A DNA stretch of 34,422 nucleotides, taken from NCBI GenBank assembly GCA_937127435.1, contig CAKZLZ010000172.1, positions 1 to 34,422 on the forward strand, in the 5' to 3' direction. Of this stretch, positions 23,664-32,713 are shown in pieces. The position numbers and the translations under genes are program-made. A model generated the notes under the pieces. That model saw only the letters and a program-made list of their open reading frames with translations, ran no database searches and had not been told where the DNA came from. This DNA is from an uncultured Verrucomicrobiota bacterium (GTDB lineage: Bacteria > Verrucomicrobiota > Kiritimatiellia > SS1-B-03-39 > UBA6053). The first letter of the stretch is position 1. The number at the start of each line of letters is the position of its first letter.

Positions 23664-24800
23664 CTACCGTTGAATGAGAATGACCGGTCCGGCGTCGGGT
23701 ACAGCGTCTACCAGGACAAAAGATTGACCGTCATGTTGAATCACCCGTGTATTCAGCAGTACTTCCCCTTGTTTGGCTGCCGCATTTTTCCATCCTTCCA
23801 CTTTGAATTTTATGGTGAGGGGGACCGTAAAAAATTCGTCGGTCATACGATCGGTGATTTCAAATATAATCCGTCCGGGTTCGACACTGGAGATGCTGAG
23901 TTGTGCGCTGGCTCTTTCCTGGATGTAGGCCGCGACGACTCCGAAGGGTTGTATCCAGAATTGATCTTCCCTGGATTTTATTTCTTTCAGGGTTTCGCGC
24001 ACCGCGTCTTTTTTGGCTTGGGTGCCTAATCCGTGATAGAGAAATACCGGCCATCCGCGGTAGTAATTATATTTGAATGGCCGGGTTGGATCTTCGAGCA
24101 TCTGAAATCTTTTGATCGATTGGGCATTTGCCATGTTGGCCGCCCCCATGCTTTTGGTGTTTAGAATATCTCCATTTTGAATGGGGGTGGGGCCTCCCGC
24201 GGTGCCGCGGGCCCCGATCATGGTTTCAGCAATGACCTTTTCATACACCCCCTCCGGGCCGGTTGCCCCGCAGGGGTACGCATAGGTAAGGATTTTGTTT
24301 CCTACGATCGATTCTAAATGTGCGGTACTTTTTACGACATGTTCGCGGTAGCCTTCCTCATCCAGGGAATTGGTGGCTTTACAGGAGCCGTGCAGGCCGA
24401 TTTCATGTCCTTGTTCGTACAGGGCCTTATAGGTTTCAGCCGTACCAAAATACGACGTATTGTTGCCGGTTTTATTTTCGTAGATATCCCACATCATCGG
24501 ATGTACGATGACGAACCAAGTGAATTTCCATTCAAACTCTTCACTCATCTCCTGCCAAAAGGGAATGTCCGGCGCATTGTTGTCATCAATGGTAATGGAA
24601 AGTGCGGAATGCTTGTCGTCTCCCCAGAGACAAATGCTTCCTTCGCCATGCGCTGCCGGCCAAACGGGCTTTAAGGCTTCGATGTTTTCATAACGCAGGC
24701 CGGAATCGGAGAGAGGCAGGTTTAAAAGCCCGCCATCCGCGTATAATTCAGCCCCCAGCAGAGAAATCAAAACGGAACAAAAAATCGAAAAAGTGGACAT
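23664..24800 (-). CDS. Secreted polysaccharide deacetylase (NodB/CE4-type)
   Basis: A 378-residue protein with a signal peptide (about residues 1-22). The catalytic core shows motif 1 as ALSITIDDNN (D72/D73) and motif 2 as HEIGLHGS (H132, H137), the Asp-His-His metal site of CE4 enzymes, which remove N- or O-acetyl groups from polysaccharides. YAYPCGATGPEG is the motif 3 region and WPVFLYHGLG is typical of the later His-bearing strand. A beta-rich C-terminal tail of about 80 residues follows. It is divergent from the GH3 gene, sharing an intergenic region that contains a LacI-type palindrome. A GGAG lies 4 nt upstream of the start. Confidence 0.88.
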   Translation of the reverse strand: MSTFSIFCSVLISLLGAELYADGGLLNLPLSDSGLRYENIEALKPVWPAAHGEGSICLWGDDKHSALSITIDDNNAPDIPFWQEMSEEFEWKFTWFVIVHPMMWDIYENKTGNNTSYFGTAETYKALYEQGHEIGLHGSCKATNSLDEEGYREHVVKSTAHLESIVGNKILTYAYPCGATGPEGVYEKVIAETMIGARGTAGGPTPIQNGDILNTKSMGAANMANAQSIKRFQMLEDPTRPFKYNYYRGWPVFLYHGLGTQAKKDAVRETLKEIKSREDQFWIQPFGVVAAYIQERASAQLSISSVEPGRIIFEITDRMTDEFFTVPLTIKFKVEGWKNAAAKQGEVLLNTRVIQHDGQSFVLVDAVPDAGPVILIQR

Positions 24801-24843
24801 AATTCTCCAAAAGTTAAATAAATAGCGCTAAAAATGACAATAT

Positions 24844-24863
24844 AAAATCAAACGATTGATTTT
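24844..24863. promoter_or_regulatory. Candidate LacI operator in the deacetylase/GH3 divergent gap
   Basis: AAAATCAAAC-GATTGATTTT is a 20-bp palindrome with 9 of 10 matched pairs and a central CG, the classic architecture of LacI-family operators. It overlaps the -35 box of the GH3 gene (24856-24861), which suits repression. Related sites are at 31469-31484 and 32714-32727. Confidence 0.65.
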
Positions 24864-24884
24864 ACAAGGGGATTGTGATAAGTT
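24856..24884 (+). promoter_or_regulatory. Promoter of the GH3 gene, leaderless
   Basis: TTGATT (24856-24861) and TAAGTT (24879-24884) are separated by 17 bp. The -10 box ends 6 nt before the ATG at 24891, so transcription should begin at the start codon. No Shine-Dalgarno sequence is present. The -35 box lies within the palindrome at 24844-24863. Confidence 0.5.
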
Positions 24885-24890
24885 CTCCAA

Positions 24891-27305
24891 ATGCGTTTAT
24901 TAAAACCTGAGCAGGAAATTCCCCATTTATCTTTGGAGCAATCCTATGGCATATTGGCCGGATTGGATGCCTGGCATTTACGTCCGTTACCGGAGTTTGG
25001 GATTCCGCCTCTGGAGGTGGCAGACTGTGGTCACGGGGTAACGGTTTGCACGGACAACCCGCAAACGACCACCTGTTTTCCAACCGGCATAGGCATGGCC
25101 AGCACTTGGAATCCGGCACTGTTGGCAGAGGCCGGTCGTGTTTTGGGGGTGGAGTGCCGTGCATTGGGGATTTCGATGTTGTTGGGGCCGAAGGTGAATT
25201 TACACCGTATCCCTTTAAACGGCCGAAGCTTCGAAACCTTCTCCGAAGATCCGGTTTTGGCCGGACGGCTGGGCGCGGCCGTTATCCGTGGAATCCAGTC
25301 GACCGGAGTGGGGGCCTGTCTCAAAGCAATGGCAGGGAATAATCAACAGTTCGACCAGATGAATACCAATGTAAAGGTGGATGAACGGGTGTTGCGGGAG
25401 TTGTATTTTCTGAATTTTGAAATTGCCTACAGGGAAGGGGACCCGGTCGCGATTATGACCTCTTACAATCCTTTGCACGGGGTGAACTGCGGGGAAAACC
25501 GTTGGCTGGTCCGGGAGGTTATCAAACAGGATTGGGGTTTTGAGGGGGTGGTGATTTCTGACTGGCGGGCCTTAACCACTGAGGCCACATATCGTTCCGG
25601 AATTGATGTGGAAATGCCCGGTCCCGGAAAGCTTTTGGACCCCGGAACTTTACAACAGGCATTTGAAAAAGGAGTAATCTCAGAAGAAGATCTGCGGGAC
25701 CGCTCCCGGCGTATGCTGCGGGTTTTATCCACCCTCGCTGAAAGCTCTGCGACCTCTCCGGATCCGGAAGCGGAACGGGATGGACCCTCGCACCGTGTAC
25801 TGGCCCGCCGGGTGGCGGAAGAGTCCATCGTGCTCCTGAAAAATGAAAAAGCAATTTTACCGATCGTGCCCGGCAGTGTCAAAAAGATTGCCGTGATTGG
25901 ACCCAATGCGGCCGAAGCCCGTTTGGGAGGGGGAGGGAGCGCTTCGGTTACACCTTCTTACTCGGTGCCTCCGCTGGAAGGGATCCGTAACGTATACGGA
26001 GAGCAAACGGAAGTTCTCTACGCGGAAGGGTGCGGCCTGGTCGGCGAGATGGAAGCCATGAAGTTGGAAGCAGGGGTTGCCGAATTTTATAACTGTGGTG
26101 AAATTGAAGGGACTGCGGATGATGCCTGGGATATTTCCGCGGTTGATTTTTCATGGGGCTGGGCTTCTCCCGGCGGATGTATTGCCCGTGGAGATTATGC
26201 GGTGAAATTTACCGGGAAGCTATGTGCACCACAGAGCGGAAAATGCCGGGTTGCACTGCATGGCCAGGAAGGGGGAATTCGTCTCCGTATTGGAGAGGAC
26301 TGGTTGATAGACGAATGGATTCTTTCAGATACCCAGGATTTTGAGGGAGCCTACGGAACCCGTTCAAAAACCGTGGAGCTAGAGGTGACTGCCGGTGAAT
26401 CACTTCCGGTGGAAGTACACTACGGCAAAAGGGCTGCGCGGGCTGCGGTTCGATTGGAATGGGAAATGCCCGGGGCGGAAGGCCCCATGGACCGGGCGGT
26501 CCGACTGGCATCAGAAGTGGATGTGGTGGTCCTCTGCCTGGGACTTTCCAATCTCTTTGAAGGCGGTTCGGTTGACCGCAAAGATCTGAATATCCCGGAA
26601 GTGCAACAGGATTTACTCCGGCGCGTACTGGAAGTGAATCCACAGACGGTGGTGGTGCTGAACAACGGGGGACCGGTGGTGATGCCCTGGGAACAAAAGG
26701 TGCCGGCGATATTGGAAGCCTGGTATCCCGGACAGGAGGGAGGGGCGGCGCTGGCCCGCATTCTGTCTGGTGAAGTGAATCCTTCCGGGAAACTTCCGGA
26801 TACCATTCCCTATCGCTTGGAGGACCATGCTTCCTTTAAAAATTATCCGGGTGAAAATGGCGAAGTGAGTTATGAAGAAGGCTTGATGATTGGATACCGG
26901 CATTTTGATCACGCGGGTATTGAACCTCATTATCCGTTTGGATTCGGGTTGAGTTACAGTACCTTTGAATGGGGCGAAGCGCAATGGACCGGCAGTCCCG
27001 CTGAGGGAATGGAAATACAAGTGAAGTTGACCAATACCGGAAAGGTGGCTGGAGCAGAAGTGGTTCAGCTGTACGTGAGCGATGTAGAATCTTCCTTTGT
27101 CCGTCCCCCAAAAGAACTCAAAGCCTTCGCCAAAGTACATTTGGAACCGGGTGGTTCAGAAGTAATTCATCTGGAACTCACTCCCCGGGATTTTTCCTTT
27201 TGGCATCCTGAAAAGAATGAATGGTTTCTGGAACCCGGTGATTTTAAAATCGGGGTGGGGACCCACTCCCGGAATTTAAAAACGGTTCGGGTTTCGCAAG
27301 TTTAA
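24891..27305 (+). CDS. GH3 beta-glucosidase-like enzyme with PA14 insert
   Basis: An 804-residue cytoplasmic GH3 enzyme. The TIM-barrel domain (1-280) has PLEVADCGHGV, GRSFETFSEDPVLAGRLG (111-128) and the nucleophile Asp224 in GVVISDW. The sandwich domain starts near 300 (ESIVLLKNEKAILPI) and is interrupted by a PA14 domain (about 390-530) as in Kluyveromyces-type beta-glucosidases; a fibronectin-III-like end (KELKAFAKVHLEPGGSE) closes it. The usual lysine-histidine pair before NNQE is changed: LKAMAGNNQQ gives K145-A146 in place of KH. The enzyme removes terminal beta-linked sugars from imported oligosaccharides. It is divergent from the deacetylase and probably LacI-controlled. Confidence 0.92.
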   Translation: MRLLKPEQEIPHLSLEQSYGILAGLDAWHLRPLPEFGIPPLEVADCGHGVTVCTDNPQTTTCFPTGIGMASTWNPALLAEAGRVLGVECRALGISMLLGPKVNLHRIPLNGRSFETFSEDPVLAGRLGAAVIRGIQSTGVGACLKAMAGNNQQFDQMNTNVKVDERVLRELYFLNFEIAYREGDPVAIMTSYNPLHGVNCGENRWLVREVIKQDWGFEGVVISDWRALTTEATYRSGIDVEMPGPGKLLDPGTLQQAFEKGVISEEDLRDRSRRMLRVLSTLAESSATSPDPEAERDGPSHRVLARRVAEESIVLLKNEKAILPIVPGSVKKIAVIGPNAAEARLGGGGSASVTPSYSVPPLEGIRNVYGEQTEVLYAEGCGLVGEMEAMKLEAGVAEFYNCGEIEGTADDAWDISAVDFSWGWASPGGCIARGDYAVKFTGKLCAPQSGKCRVALHGQEGGIRLRIGEDWLIDEWILSDTQDFEGAYGTRSKTVELEVTAGESLPVEVHYGKRAARAAVRLEWEMPGAEGPMDRAVRLASEVDVVVLCLGLSNLFEGGSVDRKDLNIPEVQQDLLRRVLEVNPQTVVVLNNGGPVVMPWEQKVPAILEAWYPGQEGGAALARILSGEVNPSGKLPDTIPYRLEDHASFKNYPGENGEVSYEEGLMIGYRHFDHAGIEPHYPFGFGLSYSTFEWGEAQWTGSPAEGMEIQVKLTNTGKVAGAEVVQLYVSDVESSFVRPPKELKAFAKVHLEPGGSEVIHLELTPRDFSFWHPEKNEWFLEPGDFKIGVGTHSRNLKTVRVSQV

Positions 27306-27337
27306 GTATTGACCCTGCTGGGTTTGTGCGCTTTCGT

Positions 27338-30232
27338 TTATTCTTCAGGCTCTCCGGATTTTTCACCGCAATAAATGATGGTAAGTTGTCCGCCGCTTTT
27401 GTGGGGAGGCACCGGGGTAGTGATCCAATCGTGAACGGCGGAACTGAGGCTTTCCAGCTGTTGATTTTCTCCGGCTGCAATGAGCTCGAGAATATTCAGT
27501 TCTTTCTTTTCTCCGTCTGCGGGGCGTTTTAACTGAAGATCCAAATTCAGGGGGAATTCACCGGAGACCCTCAGGTCTTGGGTGACGCCGTAAATACGGA
27601 TGCCGGGTTTTTGAAAGTAGCCTTCGGAGATAAAGCTTTGGCTGTGGATGAGGCTGACGCCTTGATTGAGCATGGTTGTCCGAATTGCCAATAAACCTCT
27701 CTTTCCTTTCAGCGCTTCAGCGCGTGCACCCTTGATGATTTCATTGACCGTTTCAAAGGTAAGGAGCTCTCCCACTTCGATTCCTTCCAGGATGGGGTCT
27801 TCTTTATTTGCAAGCGGGTTGATGAGGGTGATCTGGTTTTTCCGCTCCAACTGGGAGGTCCACAACGCGGTGTTTCCGGCAATGGCCTCATCTGATTCAG
27901 AAGCCAGCAGGGCTGCCAGCCTCTCTTCAATATCTTCGGCGTTCAACAAAGCCTGTGCGGCCGGAAGATCTTGTCCGGATAAGGTTTTCTGAATTTCCTG
28001 CAGTTTCACTTCGTCGAGGTTGTCAGGATTTGGAACTTCTTTTAACCAGCTTAGATCCTCCGGATTTTCAAGATAACGTTTTGCCCAGGAGACCAAAAGT
28101 AGATCCGCAGGATTGTCTTTTCCTTTGAACAAGTGGCTAAAGCGGTAGTGGGCATCCGATTGTTCTGTTGCATCCTGAATCGGATTCACAATCGCAAATG
28201 CGATCATGAAAGCTTTCCTTTTTTGTTCATATGTTTCGGAAGCATTTAACAAAGGCAACCAGATTTCTTTGTCCCAAACCAATGATGATGCCAGGCTCTC
28301 CAGGTTGCCGTCACTGCCATCTATAATTTCGGGATTCACATAGTACTTCATCCTTTCTTCATGTGAACCGTACATATTCAATTGCAGTTCGTTTAAGCCG
28401 CCTGAGCGGATGATCATATCCTGTAGATTCAGCAGGAAGCGTGCAGCAACCAGAGGTTGGGATTGAATGCGGTCTGCGAGAATTTTTTGAACATCGTTTT
28501 GATTGATACTCTTATTACCCTGTAGAGTCGAAATCACGGTTTGAACTTTGTCCGGGTCTCCGGTGGCAATCCACTGATCCAATGCTTCCGAAAATGTCGG
28601 CGTTTCTACGGGCTCTTCCGGTTGCAGCCCCAAGAGGTTTTCAATGGTGCTGATGTTTGATTTCAGCCCCTCGGGTCCGCCAAATTCCCAGGCATCATCC
28701 GGATCAAGCGTTTTAAGCTGAGCAAGGATTTTGTTTAACCCGGCTTCGGATTCTTCCGGATGATAGTTTTGGAAATCCAACAAAATTAAAAGCGCATCGT
28801 CCATGTGGTCTTGATCCTGAAGCATGACATCGATGGTTTCTTTGCGAATATCGGGATCTTTGCTGCTTAATAAGGTGTAGATGGCTTCCCTGGGCAGGTA
28901 GTTGCCGTCACGCCCGTCCAGATAATATTTTGCGAGGGTGGTCTTGTCCATTTCATCTGTTTTGGCTCTGAAAATTTTCAGCATGGATAAAAGTTCTTCC
29001 GGTTCTTCGCTGTCCCAATACTGATCGTCCGGAGCCAATCCGGTAAGCATAATGGCGGCCAGGTTCCGGATTTGATAGGGTTCGGGAAAAGAAGGCATCT
29101 CACCGTTGTCTCCATATTCAACGGCTTCGGAACTGAACGCATCCACGTAGGGGACGAGTCGAGGGTCATGGAGCATGACTTCGCAAAAATTGAGAAAATC
29201 CTGGCGGGATGTTTTTAACATTTTCATCGCTTCCTCCACCAGGGGGGCTCCCTCGTCCTCTTCCAGATAGTAGTTTGTAAATTCACTTACCAGAGAGTTG
29301 GGTTGTAAAAGCCAGTTTTCATCTTCGAGAATTTCACAGATCAGCAGCAGCGATTCAGGATCTTCCATGAATTTCGCATACAGGATTTTTTGGGCCTCCG
29401 ACAGTTTGTCTCCGCCATCCCCGGGTATGGATCCCTTTGTCAACGAGATGTTCTTTTCCCACTCCGCGACTTTTTCCCGGAGAGAGGGTGCGATGACCCA
29501 GTAGGTCTGATGTTTTTCAAGGGACGCTTTGACTTCGGTGATAAATTTTCCGGCGTCCTTGTTCTGACTGAATGCCGCGAGTTGATCCAGATATTCCTCA
29601 TCGGCCAGTGTGCTGAGCGCGCGGAGCACAGTTTCCCGTTTGGAGTAGGTTTCAAACAGGTAAGCTGCCAGTTGATTTGCGGGGTCATTGTAGCCCAGTT
29701 CATGCAGTCGGGCCGCATAAAGCATCAGTTCCCCGTACTGTCTTAAAAAACGTTTCTGCTCCCACTTTTTGTTTTTGTCAGTGCTGGTGAGCAGTTCAAA
29801 AATGTCCCGAATGTTTTCATTCAAATCAATTTCACCCACCACAAAATCCACATCGTTCATATCAAAATTGATACTGAAACCATGTTCTTTGGTCATCTTG
29901 ACCTTGCGGATGCTGTCACTCCGAACTGTTAAGTACGCATACAAAGCGTTCAGCTCTTTCTCTTCACCGGCCACCCAATTTTTGGGAATGGTTACACCAT
30001 GCATTCCCCCCAGCCATTCACCTTTTACTGCCAGTACACTGACGGGTCGGGCTCCTTTGGGAAGCGCCACGAACCTTTTCTGTAACCTGCTGAAGCCGGC
30101 ACTGCTGTCCGGCGCATTTTCCACCAATACCGGAATATCTTTCGGAAGCTCAGGGGATTGTGCGCGGGAGATTAGTCCCAAACAAATGCATGCCAACCCT
30201 GAAACCCAAACTCGTCTTTTTCTCTGTATCAT
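27338..30232 (-). CDS. Large secreted alpha-helical protein, unknown function
   Basis: A 964-residue protein with a signal peptide (about residues 1-25, RVWVSGLACICLGLISRAQS). The N-terminal domain (30-150) is mixed (KNWVAGEEKELNALYAYLTV...), then a long helical solenoid-like region runs to about 800, with Leu-rich repeats of helix pairs but no catalytic motif. The C-terminal part (820-964, LTFETVNEIIKGARAEALKGKRGLLAIRT) is different and more compact. Its ribosome site GGAG lies 7 nt upstream of the start. It recalls the 1022-residue protein at 7409 in size and composition. I see no clear sequence repeat shared between them. Confidence 0.8.
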   Translation of the reverse strand: MIQRKRRVWVSGLACICLGLISRAQSPELPKDIPVLVENAPDSSAGFSRLQKRFVALPKGARPVSVLAVKGEWLGGMHGVTIPKNWVAGEEKELNALYAYLTVRSDSIRKVKMTKEHGFSINFDMNDVDFVVGEIDLNENIRDIFELLTSTDKNKKWEQKRFLRQYGELMLYAARLHELGYNDPANQLAAYLFETYSKRETVLRALSTLADEEYLDQLAAFSQNKDAGKFITEVKASLEKHQTYWVIAPSLREKVAEWEKNISLTKGSIPGDGGDKLSEAQKILYAKFMEDPESLLLICEILEDENWLLQPNSLVSEFTNYYLEEDEGAPLVEEAMKMLKTSRQDFLNFCEVMLHDPRLVPYVDAFSSEAVEYGDNGEMPSFPEPYQIRNLAAIMLTGLAPDDQYWDSEEPEELLSMLKIFRAKTDEMDKTTLAKYYLDGRDGNYLPREAIYTLLSSKDPDIRKETIDVMLQDQDHMDDALLILLDFQNYHPEESEAGLNKILAQLKTLDPDDAWEFGGPEGLKSNISTIENLLGLQPEEPVETPTFSEALDQWIATGDPDKVQTVISTLQGNKSINQNDVQKILADRIQSQPLVAARFLLNLQDMIIRSGGLNELQLNMYGSHEERMKYYVNPEIIDGSDGNLESLASSLVWDKEIWLPLLNASETYEQKRKAFMIAFAIVNPIQDATEQSDAHYRFSHLFKGKDNPADLLLVSWAKRYLENPEDLSWLKEVPNPDNLDEVKLQEIQKTLSGQDLPAAQALLNAEDIEERLAALLASESDEAIAGNTALWTSQLERKNQITLINPLANKEDPILEGIEVGELLTFETVNEIIKGARAEALKGKRGLLAIRTTMLNQGVSLIHSQSFISEGYFQKPGIRIYGVTQDLRVSGEFPLNLDLQLKRPADGEKKELNILELIAAGENQQLESLSSAVHDWITTPVPPHKSGGQLTIIYCGEKSGEPEE

Positions 30233-30311
30233 GTCCTGTCTCCACTGAAAGTTATCGCTAAATTGCCCAGAACTATGACGTATATTCGGGGTAACTTACA
30301 ACCTATAAACA

Positions 30312-30340
30312 CCCTCTTTGAACTGAAATTTCAAAGAGGG
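30312..30340. terminator. Hairpin between the SGNH gene and the 964-residue protein gene
   Basis: CCCTCTTTGAA (30312-30322) and TTCAAAGAGGG (30330-30340) form an 11-bp perfect stem with a 7-nt loop. No T-run of note follows on either strand. It could end the minus-strand SGNH transcript or stabilise an mRNA end, or serve as a protein site. Confidence 0.5.
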
Positions 30341-30381
30341 GGTTCCTGATTAATTAAGAATTTGCAGCCTATGCGTATGGG

Positions 30382-31428
30382 TCAAGGATTCGCCAGTGCT
30401 TCCGCCTGTGAACGTACGGTGTCCCGGATGACGGTTTGCACGGCCCGGATCAACGCCGCATCCAATGTGTCATCCAGGCCGTAATCGGCGGCAGACATGC
30501 CTTGCGGATTTTTTCCGCTGAGAGCTGTAAACACGGTAGTACCACTTACAAAAATCCCCAAGGTCCCCTCTTTATGTGGAATGGGATTCAGGTGGATGGC
30601 ATCCGCATAAAGTAAATTGATTCCCCGGGAGAGGTCGGCCCCGTTTTCCCAACCGGGCACCAGGGCGGGATTCCGTTCTGCCAGTGCCTGAAGTCCCGGG
30701 ATTTCTCCGGCTTTGATTTTCTGATCCAATTGGAAGAGAACTTCCCCGGCGGGGATGATCTGAAGACTGACACTTTCCGGCAGGCGTGTACGCATTTCAG
30801 AATAGACTTTCTCGGTATACTCCCGGGTGGGGGTATTTCTGGAGGCGCCTTTTTCGGTGGATGTGACATCAAATTCATAGGGGCGTTTCCATGCGGAGGG
30901 ATAATCGATATCTTTTATCCGGATGCTGCCGTCCGGCTGCTTTTCTTTGTCGCGCCGCGGCCAGGTGCTGTAAATATAGAAATTGTTGCAGGTCTTGTTT
31001 TTTAAACAAATTTCGGTGAAATGGCTGATCGCCTGTACATCGTCATGGAGAGAACTTCCATAGAGTTGCATCACCACCGTATCCCATTTGTGGTTGGAGA
31101 GCGCTTCTTCATAATACCCGAAACGGATATTTTCTTCTCCGTGGTAGGGATTCGGATCGGGTTCAAAACCACCTTCAACCGCCTGATTGGTTTCCCAATT
31201 GATCCATTTTTGCCCGGGCTCCTGTTTGTAGTTCATGTGCCGAATCAGACTTTTGCCACCGGAAAGTTGGGCACCGAATTGATAGTCGATTTCCATCTGT
31301 TCAAAGAGACGGTGCACCCGGTCCAGAGTGAGGCTGGCCGTAAGGCTGTTTCCGATATGATACACTTTCAGCTGGTCATCAGCAAGCAGGGCGAGAGGGA
31401 GCAGACTGAGGAGAATACGTTTTTTCAT
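30382..31428 (-). CDS. Secreted SGNH-like hydrolase
   Basis: A 348-residue protein with a short signal peptide (about residues 1-16). The SGNH-type block I is KVYHIGNSLTAS (Ser28), and the late block ADAIHLNPIPHKEG carries the Asp-x-x-His pair. It also shows VVMQLYGSS (about block III). Such proteins are usually esterases or lipases acting on acylated sugars, and the position beside glycosidase and deacetylase genes fits a carbohydrate esterase. Family assignment to DUF4886 or another SGNH subfamily is uncertain. It is divergent from the PEP-CTERM gene. The -10-like TATACT lies 6 nt before the start. Confidence 0.75.
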   Translation of the reverse strand: MKKRILLSLLPLALLADDQLKVYHIGNSLTASLTLDRVHRLFEQMEIDYQFGAQLSGGKSLIRHMNYKQEPGQKWINWETNQAVEGGFEPDPNPYHGEENIRFGYYEEALSNHKWDTVVMQLYGSSLHDDVQAISHFTEICLKNKTCNNFYIYSTWPRRDKEKQPDGSIRIKDIDYPSAWKRPYEFDVTSTEKGASRNTPTREYTEKVYSEMRTRLPESVSLQIIPAGEVLFQLDQKIKAGEIPGLQALAERNPALVPGWENGADLSRGINLLYADAIHLNPIPHKEGTLGIFVSGTTVFTALSGKNPQGMSAADYGLDDTLDAALIRAVQTVIRDTVRSQAEALANP

Positions 31429-31434
31429 AATGTC

Positions 31435-31440
31435 AGTATA
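31435..31440 (-). promoter_or_regulatory. -10 box of the SGNH gene, leaderless
   Basis: On the minus strand, TATACT followed by GACATT stands directly before the ATG at 31428, a 6-nt distance. The -35 region is weak. No Shine-Dalgarno sequence is seen. The LacI-type palindrome at 31469-31484 lies just upstream of where the -35 box would be. Confidence 0.5.
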
Positions 31441-31468
31441 AGTAAAATAATAGGAATTCTCATTCGCA

Positions 31469-31484
31469 TATCAAATGTTTGATA
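31469..31484. promoter_or_regulatory. Candidate LacI operator in the SGNH/PEP-CTERM divergent gap
   Basis: TATCAAA-TG-TTTGATA is a perfect 7-bp inverted repeat. It shares the half-sites ATCAAA/TTTGAT and the two-base centre with the sites at 24844-24863 and 32714-32727. It lies 40 bp upstream of the SGNH start and 227 bp upstream of the PEP-CTERM gene. The rest of the gap 31485-31710 is AT-rich with no feature I can name. Confidence 0.6.
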
Positions 31485-31710
31485 AAAAGTATAAAGTGTA
31501 TGTTTCTTTAAAGGGGAGGGCTCCAGCGTGATTTGCCGATTATTTTCATTTTTACTGTTTTGATGTGATATTTTGTAGGTCTCAGGTTTCGTCGGGATGT
31601 AGTAAGGGGGTGTTTAAGATCAAAATACCACATAAATTGCCCGTGAATATCACAAGTATTTATTAGGGGGTTTTGATACAGTTCACTATCACTCAAAACT
31701 TTCCTGCCAC

Positions 31711-32535
31711 ATGAAAAAACAAAAGCGCCTTTCATTTCTACTTCTCTCAGGTTGTCTCCTCGGCCTTCCTTTACATGCCACCTTGTTGGTCAGCAGTTCA
31801 TTTTCTGATGCAGTGGGAATGAATGTGACCCCTTCGGGGTGGGGGGGATCCGGCGATGATGCAATTACAGCAGGTTCATTGACTGCTCCCTCAGGGCTCG
31901 CGGCTTCCACCGGCAATAAATTTACCTTGGATGGGAATGATAATAATGATTATACGCTTTCCTTTGCCGCCACCGGTTCGTCCACCGGGGCCACTTTGTA
32001 TTACTCCTTTTTGTTTAAGGTGGATGATCTGACAGGGTTGACTTCAGATTCGAATAATCGAACCGTTTTTTCTCTGGGAACGGGGAGTAAATCCGCCGGG
32101 ACTTTTAGTATCGCACTGGATGAGGACAACAGCTCCGCTTACAATGTGGGGTTGGACGGTTCGAATAAGGGGATCGCGACTGCATCCAGAGACAGTGTGG
32201 AATACAGCACCGCGGACACATTATTTGTGGTGGTGGAATACATCCCGAAAGGCGGACATCCCGGAGACGCACGAATGTGGGTCAATCCGGATAGTGCTTC
32301 TTTCGGAGGGGCGGCGCCTTTGACCCCCACACTCACCGATGCGGGCGGTTATCTTACCGACGCAACCGCGCTATATTTGGACACCCAGTACAGTCATCCT
32401 GCTATCTGGTCCGTGGATGAAGTTCGGGTAGGTACGAGTTACGCCAGCGTGACCCCCATTCCTGAGCCGGGTACTTTGGTGTTTGTGCTGTTGGGAAGCC
32501 TGACTTTTGTGTTTTCCTTATTCCGCCGACGCTAA
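31711..32535 (+). CDS. PEP-CTERM sorting-domain protein
   Basis: A 274-residue secreted protein with a signal peptide (about residues 1-23). The C-terminus reads PIPEPGTLVFVLLGSLTFVFSLFRRR: the PEP motif, a hydrophobic helix and a terminal arginine cluster, the complete PEP-CTERM tag processed by an exosortase in the inner membrane. The body is Ser/Thr/Gly/Asp-rich and beta-like (GNDNNDYTLSFAATGSS, VDEVRVGTS), compatible with a carbohydrate-binding or LamG-like fold. No exosortase gene is in this window. It is divergent from the SGNH gene, sharing the palindrome at 31469-31484. Confidence 0.88.
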   Translation: MKKQKRLSFLLLSGCLLGLPLHATLLVSSSFSDAVGMNVTPSGWGGSGDDAITAGSLTAPSGLAASTGNKFTLDGNDNNDYTLSFAATGSSTGATLYYSFLFKVDDLTGLTSDSNNRTVFSLGTGSKSAGTFSIALDEDNSSAYNVGLDGSNKGIATASRDSVEYSTADTLFVVVEYIPKGGHPGDARMWVNPDSASFGGAAPLTPTLTDAGGYLTDATALYLDTQYSHPAIWSVDEVRVGTSYASVTPIPEPGTLVFVLLGSLTFVFSLFRRR

Positions 32536-32713
32536 GTTCCGGGGATTTAAATCCATGGTTTGCTGAATCCATTTTCATCTCCCTGGCAGGGGTTGGATTT
32601 GTTCTTCGGCCCTTGTTTGTTGGTTCTACAGTGCCTTCTCCGTTTCTCCCGCAACCGTCCGCCAGGTCATATTGCTAAGTATTTATACATTATTCCTTCT
32701 TTTTTATTTACAA

